From the NCBI GenBank assembly GCA_963082875.1, contig OY720100.1:7068001-7132000 (forward strand): 64,000 bases of DNA. Direction: 5' to 3'. The first letter of the stretch is position 1. Every line of letters starts with the position of its first letter. The notes under the pieces were generated by a model. The model made no database searches. It was not told the DNA's origin and worked only from the letters and a program-made list of their open reading frames with translations. Shown piece after piece: positions 57,491 to 64,000 of this stretch. The stretch is from Corella eumyota (lineage: Eukaryota; Chordata; Ascidiacea; Phlebobranchia; Corellidae). The position numbers and the translations under genes are program-made.

Positions 57491-60400
57491 TTACATGTCA
57501 CAACCTTGACCTACTTTAATACGAAGGTTGGCAAAGTATGTACAAATTTTTTTGATGTCGCATTTCTTTTTGCTATTAGAACACCTGTCATTTTTAATAG
57601 ACTGTTTTATTGGTCGTTTGTTGCATTTTTTCTTTGCAATGCGCATTTCAACCACAGCATCCGAATTTAAATAGTAGATAAATCTAAAAAACAATACAGT
57701 ATTACTCAATATACCACTGATAACAAAATTATTAAATTGCTATTTTCATCCCAAAGTGTTAAACATAACAAAACTTTTTTTACCAAAAAAGCTAACATAC
57801 AGTAATAAGTAGATAATAGTTTTCTAAAAAACAGCATGGGCAATGAGTTTAAAAAAAATAAAGAATCGACTGAGGGAACCTTACACTTCTTAATAATTAA
57901 AATGCAATAAAAACAAATGTAAATTGTTAAATCTTTTTACTTTTGTTCACCATCAATAGTTTCTACAATGGGTTCATCTCCATATATTGCTAGCTGTCTT
58001 GCCACTTGTATATACTCAGAGTTCTTAAAGAAAAATAAATTCATTTAAATTTTGATCCATTTTTAAAATTTTTAAAAATTCTTACAGGATTTGGAGCATT
58101 GGCCCTCATTGCTTCATCCTTACAAGAGTCGAAACATTCTTTGGTCAATTTAAAAGTAAGAATATCGCTTTTATTCACTGCATGAATACCTTAATAAAGC
58201 AGGGGTTTTGCAAAACAAAGTTGAACTTAAAATATATAAGGATTCACACCACAAATGATGACGAAATTTGCAATAACATCTAGATTATTATTTTGATTTT
58301 AACAGAATATCAACTAAACCAGATTATCACTATAAAGGTAAGTTACTTATAAAGGGTGTTAAATAAAAATGAATTATTAAGCCAATTAGTTACTATTTTT
58401 TGGCCTGGGTTTTTCCAAAATCTTTGCTGTGAAGATTACATATCCTGGGTCTGAAGTTTTGTCCACTGTCAAGACTTTAACATAATACAAGTAATATCTA
58501 AACAAAATAGTTTGCACTTGTATTTGTTAAAAAAGTGAGCTATTAAGTTTAAAATTTATTGCCAATGTTTAAGATAATATGTACAAATCGCTTTAAGTCT
58601 AATCTTTAACCAATGTATTAACCTTAAAATGATAACTTAACAAACCTATTACATGCCTCCGTGTAGGAAGAAAAACATTCTGCAACACGTCCTTCACATT
58701 TAACAACTTCGTTTAAGTTTCTAAATTTAATACACGCAGAAACTTAAAAAGTTAGGATGTAAAAAAACTAATTTAAGGTAAAAAATGAAATTTATAAAAA
58801 CTTTTACCCTCTGACTCTAGGCGGTGAGACTTTTTTTGTGTTCGTTAAAACTTGTTGACGAGTTCTAAAAATTGCAACTCAATAACTTTATATATTTAGT
58901 AGTGAGTTAGGACAACAATTAAATAAATGAACATTGCTTAAGGTAAACTCACCTGCATTTTAAACACCCCCTTTCTGCACACTTACATACTTGTGCTTCG
59001 CCATTTGTGCAGCATTGCATATTTCTTGCAATTTAGGATTTACTGTTTTCGAGTAAAACTTACTACAGGTTACCTGATGCAGAATAAAAAAACTGTTTCA
59101 GCATCACAAAAAAAGGAATTACATTAAAAGTACAAAAAATATGGGTAAATAATCAAGTAAGGCTTTTTTTAAGAAAAGAATAACTTACATCCGGCTCATA
59201 GTAATCATATACTGTAATTGCGGCAGACTGGGAATTGGTCACTTCCGAAGATTGCATTACAAAAAAGTTTACTTCAACCGGTCGTTGGCCAATTGAATTA
59301 AGGTAAAAAATTATGGTATTCTTAGTTAACTCATACCGATCCACTAAAAAATTATTCATATTTATTACTTTACTTAAAAATTAAATTTGGCAGCAATTAT
59401 GTATGTAATTAACCCAAAATACCTTTTCCAATTTTTTTTACAAAGTTTTTTATACATAAAAATAAAAAACAAATTAAATATTGTCTTATGATAAAATAAG
59501 ACAATATGTTTTTACCAATTCTGTCAACAGGTTCTTCTAATTTTTCAACGCTTGGGACATCGACAGTAAATCCAGATAGTAATCCGATCTCTATAATAGA
59601 CATTCCAATTTCTGGCAAGGAAGGTTTAGATACATTTACCTAAATAAGTTTATATATTAATTTGTTTTAAGCCATTATAACAGCATATCATAAATAGTAC
59701 TTAATACATTATACTGGTAAAAAGCAAATACCGTCATAAGAAATAAATTTTCATCTTGTTCCACTGGAGTAAAAGCTTTTTCAATATTAAACAAGCAGTT
59801 TTCTGGATCAACTTGTTCTCTCCAGTTACAAATATAAGACATAGAACCTTCACCTTGACCTAGATATGCAAACAAAGACATAAAATCACAAAAAATTCAT
59901 TAAAATCTCTTTTACATTATTTTTTTTTGTATATATCTTTATCTTCGATGTGGAAAAGTCGAATGCGCGACTTAAACTTAAGGTAACATCAGTTACTCCA
60001 ACCCAGTCTCGAGTTGCCTGTGGCAGTTTGGGATAATATGGAATATATTTGCCTGGAAAATTACGCTGCTGATTAAGTGCTGACTCAGCAGGAGTTTATA
60101 CAGTTTATAGCACCTTACTCAAGGGCGCTACAGCAAGAGATCAGTGGGGATTGAACCCACGACCTCATGTGTGGTGTAGCAAGTGTTCTTACCACTACAC
60201 CACGCTGCCGGTTTATATAATTCAAGTTTTCAAATGATTGACATCAAAGTACTATTACAATGTTGAATATATCTTAAATGGTTAAAAAAAAACCAAAGAT
60301 TGTAAAATACAGTTTTACAGAGAACAGTTATTGACAAAAAGTTAAATAAAAAAAATTGTTTAATCTATGTACCTGTTACAATTGCCTGAACAGGCACTCC

Positions 60401-63400
60401 GATAATGCTTGGTGGTACAGTAACAGACAAGTTTGCGAATGGAGTGTCAGGTGACACGTGGATAGATATTGGGTTATTATGCCACAAAGAGTTTACAGGC
60501 TCAGAATAAAAATGTACCAGTATGTCTGTGGGAGGTGGTGCTTGGCCCTATGCATAAAATTTAAACTTTTTTGTGTGGGCATACTTAAATTACCATTTTT
60601 AATAACAGTTTTAAACATTAAAGTTAAGGGGAATCATTACCTTGGCAACTAATTACTTAGTTTTAATGTAATCATATGCCTACTTACCATCTCAATCACC
60701 CAAATTCTGTATTCAGCCATTGCTTGCAAAGCAACGACAGTATCTTGTGTCGATTGCCCACCACCAAATCCAGTTCGCATTGAAATTAACCATTTTGCTA
60801 TTTTCTTAGCTCTAACCAAAACAACTTGCCTGGCAGCTTCATCTTGATAATCTTTTATTACAACAAATATTTAATTTTTTCTCCCAAATAAACAATAAAC
60901 AATAAACAATTGTACTTTTGTTTTTTGATATGTAAATAAACCTACTTTCCAGTCGTGAGAAACTTATTTGTGCCAATAATCCATAAGCTGTTGTTTCTAT
61001 ATTAGCTGCATTTCCAGCAATATTCTGCCAGTGAATTTTGTCGCCGGATACTATTTGAAGTGCAAGCAATCTGCAAAACAATTTTGTTTTTACTTTAACA
61101 TAAAATAATTTATACTAAAACAGCAAACTAATAAACATGTACCAAACTGAATGATTTAATTTAGTGTTTATCTAAAAATATTTTACGAAATAGACAAAAC
61201 ACTAAATATTACCACTTGAAGTATACAAATAAATTGAAAACTTGTTCAACACCATTATAAGCACTATTAAAAAAAATCAAAATGTAAAAATAAAAACAAG
61301 CATACTGATTGTTAAAAGATCTTGCAAGATCAAGATTTCCAGCCAATGCAGAACTGTAGGTTGACAAAGCCAAAACATAAGCATTATTTTGGATATTGTT
61401 CTTTTTGCTGTTTAAGTAAACTAAAGCCTTTTTTAACGACACCCCAATTAAACTTGATATAGTAGAACAAACTCTATTGTCAATTGCTTCACCAAGAGTT
61501 ATAGCTACATAAGCTGTTAGAGCAACATCACCCTCTAGCAGACCCTAAAAATAAGGTGATAACTAGATAAACCACTTTAAAAATATTTTAATGATTGCAG
61601 TTATAATATTGGGCCATTTGGGCTTGTGGCAAAAAATAAGGCGTTTTAGACACCACAATTTTAAATATAAAAATGGGGGAAAACTAAGAGAAAACTTGAC
61701 CTAATATCACCAAATGTTTGCCCACATGATGCCTCTAATGTTTTAGTTAACAATTGAAAAACATAACAACAATGTGTAAAAATAAAATGGGTATAATTTT
61801 TTAGTTAAACATTACATCCATATATTGTTGGTGGACTCGGTAATTTTCGGCATAGTGTCCATCATTTCTTTGTAGGCTTATAAGCCATTTTAAAGACAAA
61901 CAAACTGTTTCCATGTTCAATGTTGGCACATATTGTTTTGCTTGAATAAAAACCTTATCAATATATGCATTTAACCTACAACACATAAAAACAAATGCTT
62001 TACTAAAACAACAGGTAATGTGATAAATTAATAGTTTGTTAGTGGATACTGTAAAAAATAGGTTAATATTTTTTTCCTGTGTTATCTTTTTTTCTCTGTA
62101 TTTAAAAACGTTATTTGAAAGGTGTACAGTTTTAGTGAAAATGATTTACTATTTAGTTTTGTTTAGGCTTTTTATGTGATTTATGGTATTTTTTTTAAAA
62201 ATTAGGATCTAATAAACAAAATTGCAATCTTGCATAAATTTAAATTTTCACTTACCATGTGCTTGGAGGAAGAGTAGGCCAAACAGTAAATACTTTAAGA
62301 TGGGCTGGAATGTTTTGAGGTATTAGGGCTAACTCATCACCAAGAGCTAAAATAAATTTACGACTAAATCAAAATTATATCAACGAAAAGCATAAAAGAC
62401 TCTATTAACAACAGTCTAAAGGTTATGCTAACTAAATATGCTCAGCAACAATACCTTTTTGAGCAATTTGTTTAATGGTCTGTGTTTTTGCTGGGGTAAC
62501 ATCATCTATTGCTATATAATACTTATGAACATAAATGCCAGGAGCAACACGAAGCATGATTTGTTCTCCACACCCAGCCGGTTGTTGTATTAATCCCTGA
62601 AGATTAGTGTAAGTCCCATCTTCAGGTGATACATTTAAAACGGGTCCCATAGAAGTAACTATACCAAAAATACCAAATTATTATAGGACTATAAACTTTT
62701 TTTAAAATTTGAGTCATTGCAAGAGTTTAATTATTTCATAACAATTATATTAATTTTAAGTGTTTTTTACTAATAAAACAACATGATTTGAATATTTTTA
62801 AGTTATGCAAAGGCATTTTTACCATATGTATGAAGAGTACACTTTCGACTACCCGGTAAAAATGATTTAGAAATATCAAAATTAATTGGAATCTGCTGGG
62901 GGGATACAAGATCAAATGTTTGCGAAGAAGTCAAAACACGTCCTTGTGGCTAAATTTAAAAGAATAAAAATTGTTAAAAACCGATGTACATAACTTGTAA
63001 ATTTTAAAATTTAATTATATTTTACCTCAATTAGTAAATATTTCTCAAGAGAATCCATATTTCCGTAAGTAATTGTAATACGAGCGCCTTTTTTGTTAAC
63101 TGGAATTTTTACTGGTAGTACGGTGAGATGAGAAGATATTGATTCCCCTGGAGATATTGTAAACTCTTCCTCAACTTTATAAAAAAAGAAACATAAAAAA
63201 ATTAAAGCTTATAATATTATATATTAATGATAAGTTATTTGATACAAATTTTTACGACAACTAAATATAAAACATAAATTACCTTCATTATAACAGAGAG
63301 CGTCATCAACACTAATACTTACAGTACCCTGCAAATAAAATTGATTCAATTTTATATTCAATAAAAACAATAAATTAAAAAGGACATAAACATAATAAGC

Positions 63401-63963
63401 CTACACGACTTTTTATTTTAGTAGAAAAATAAATTAAAGCATAAAAAATAACAATTAACCTACGTCTACGTCATACCGTCCATAATTAAAAATGGCATAT
63501 CTTATGGCTGCCTTTTCTCGAAGTTTTATAGAATAGGGAAGAAAAAGTTGTATAAAAATGTCCTTAAAAATTTTTATAGAAGCTGGTCCAGCTATGCAGA
63601 ATTCTAAAAAAAAATTGAATAAATTTAAGTCACACAGTTTCTGTAAAAATTAACTTAATAGGTAAAATTAAAAATTACTAATCAAGTTATAAAAAGCCCA
63701 CTCCAATGAAGTTGTTGACTTTATCATATTAAACTTACAAAAACTAAATTTTAACACTTATTTTAATTATGGCTGGCGAAAAAATGTAAACTGTATTTTC
63801 ATAATTATTGTATTGTAGTGTGTAAAAGGGTAAAGTCAAGAGTGCAAAAAGATTTTTAAAAAATATAAAAATACCTTTATTTGCTGTCATACTAAAAGCA
63901 GTGAAGTCAAATGTGGAAATACTTCCAGGTGAAACTTGTGGAAAAGTAAATCCGCCATCATTA
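57491..63963 (-). CDS. C3: Complement C3/C4/C5-like thioester protein, C-terminal half
   Basis: Secreted central complement component; the thioester covalently tags surfaces. The 5' part lies beyond the right edge. Visible exons: 63874-63963 (VSPGSISTFDFTAFSMTANK, MG6/7), about 63463-63602, 63283-63328, 63028-63175, about 62822-62950 (CUB part), 62452 to about 62658 with the thioester GCGEQ, 62255-62346, 61813-61975 (RVHQQYMD, whose His aligns with the catalytic His of C3 in VIHQEMIGG), 61303-61543 (GDVALTAYVAITL), about 60952-61072, about 60690-60850 (GGGQSTQDTVVALQAM), 60373-60548, 59733-59862, about 59513-59640 and 59163-59344 (MG8), then the C345C/NTR domain from about 59075 (VCKCAERGC) to the end (CTYFANLRIKVGQGCDM, stop 57491). 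The C345C domain marks it as C3/C4/C5 rather than alpha-2-macroglobulin or CD109. One intron holds a SINE. The exon near 58953-59068 shows an apparent frame slip. Confidence 0.93.
59920..60212 (-). mobile_element. tRNA-derived SINE, best full-length copy
   Basis: Minus-oriented, about 290 bp, in a C3-like intron. Minus strand: ccggcagcgtggtgtagtgg (A-box-like), cacgaggtcgtgggttcaatcccc-type B-box region, tgtagcgcccttgagtaagg, agtcagcacttaatcagcag, cccaaactgccacaggcaac, tcgagactgggttggagtaa, 3' part cgcgcattcgacttttcca and tail atatatacaaaaaaaa. Best preserved, so probably the youngest of the eight. Confidence 0.92.
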
Positions 63964-64000
63964 CTGTTAAAAAGCAAAAATTACTTTTGATACAAACTTT

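Noticed and set aside
60110-60212. Possible tRNA gene (A and B boxes visible on the minus strand)
   Set aside because: It is the head of a SINE copy; the same head recurs in other copies with the SINE body attached, and it lacks a complete acceptor stem.

Overview
The window is nuclear DNA of an animal. It is strongly AT-rich, its genes are split by many short AT-rich introns, and its proteins are chordate families (complement C3/C4/C5-type protein, perilipin, fibronectin type I modules, SORBS adaptor, TNIK/MINK kinase). Compact introns, small intergenic gaps, splice-acceptor-like sites just upstream of some start codons, and a dispersed tRNA-derived SINE together suggest a tunicate, most likely an ascidian such as Ciona. 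The species name is an inference; the gene families are read directly from the translations.

Layout, left to right (all genes on the minus strand except METTL15): 1-9424 a Ste20/germinal-centre kinase of the MAP4K4/TNIK/MINK1 group, its last codons cut off by the left edge; 10516-14653 HBS1L, the ribosome-rescue GTPase; 15472-18819 a perilipin with two candidate terminal exons; 19595-21241 a small secreted protein made of four fibronectin type I-like modules and a Tyr-Arg-Pro tail; 22263-26793 an unrecognised basic protein; 27574-29248 (+) METTL15, a mitochondrial rRNA methyltransferase; 29452-33538 INTS11, the Integrator endonuclease; 33794-34705 an intronless SCO1/SCO2 copper chaperone; 35451-39265 TMEM104; 40379-51511 a SORBS-type adaptor (SoHo plus three SH3 domains) with at least two alternative first exons; 53199-55905 a giant 902-codon exon of unknown family that may belong to the same SORBS transcription unit; 57491 to the right edge the C-terminal half of a complement C3-like thioester protein.

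The genes are ordinary housekeeping, cytoskeletal, lipid-droplet and immune genes, with no sign of a single pathway cluster. The non-genic part is simple AT-rich DNA, eight copies of one SINE family (six in introns), a few tandem repeats and a few candidate regulatory motifs. I saw no retroviral, LTR or Polinton remains and no stand-alone RNA gene.

The points most worth a second look are: the shared splice phase of three possible 5' exons of the SORBS gene, one of them giant and another carrying a paxillin-type LD-like motif; a multi-FN1 secreted protein outside vertebrates; an apparent reading-frame slip in a conserved exon of the C3-like gene; the SCO1-INTS11 pair that looks like a trans-spliced operon; an inverted SINE pair flanking one INTS11 exon; and a triple GAAnnTTC cluster in a GC-rich islet.
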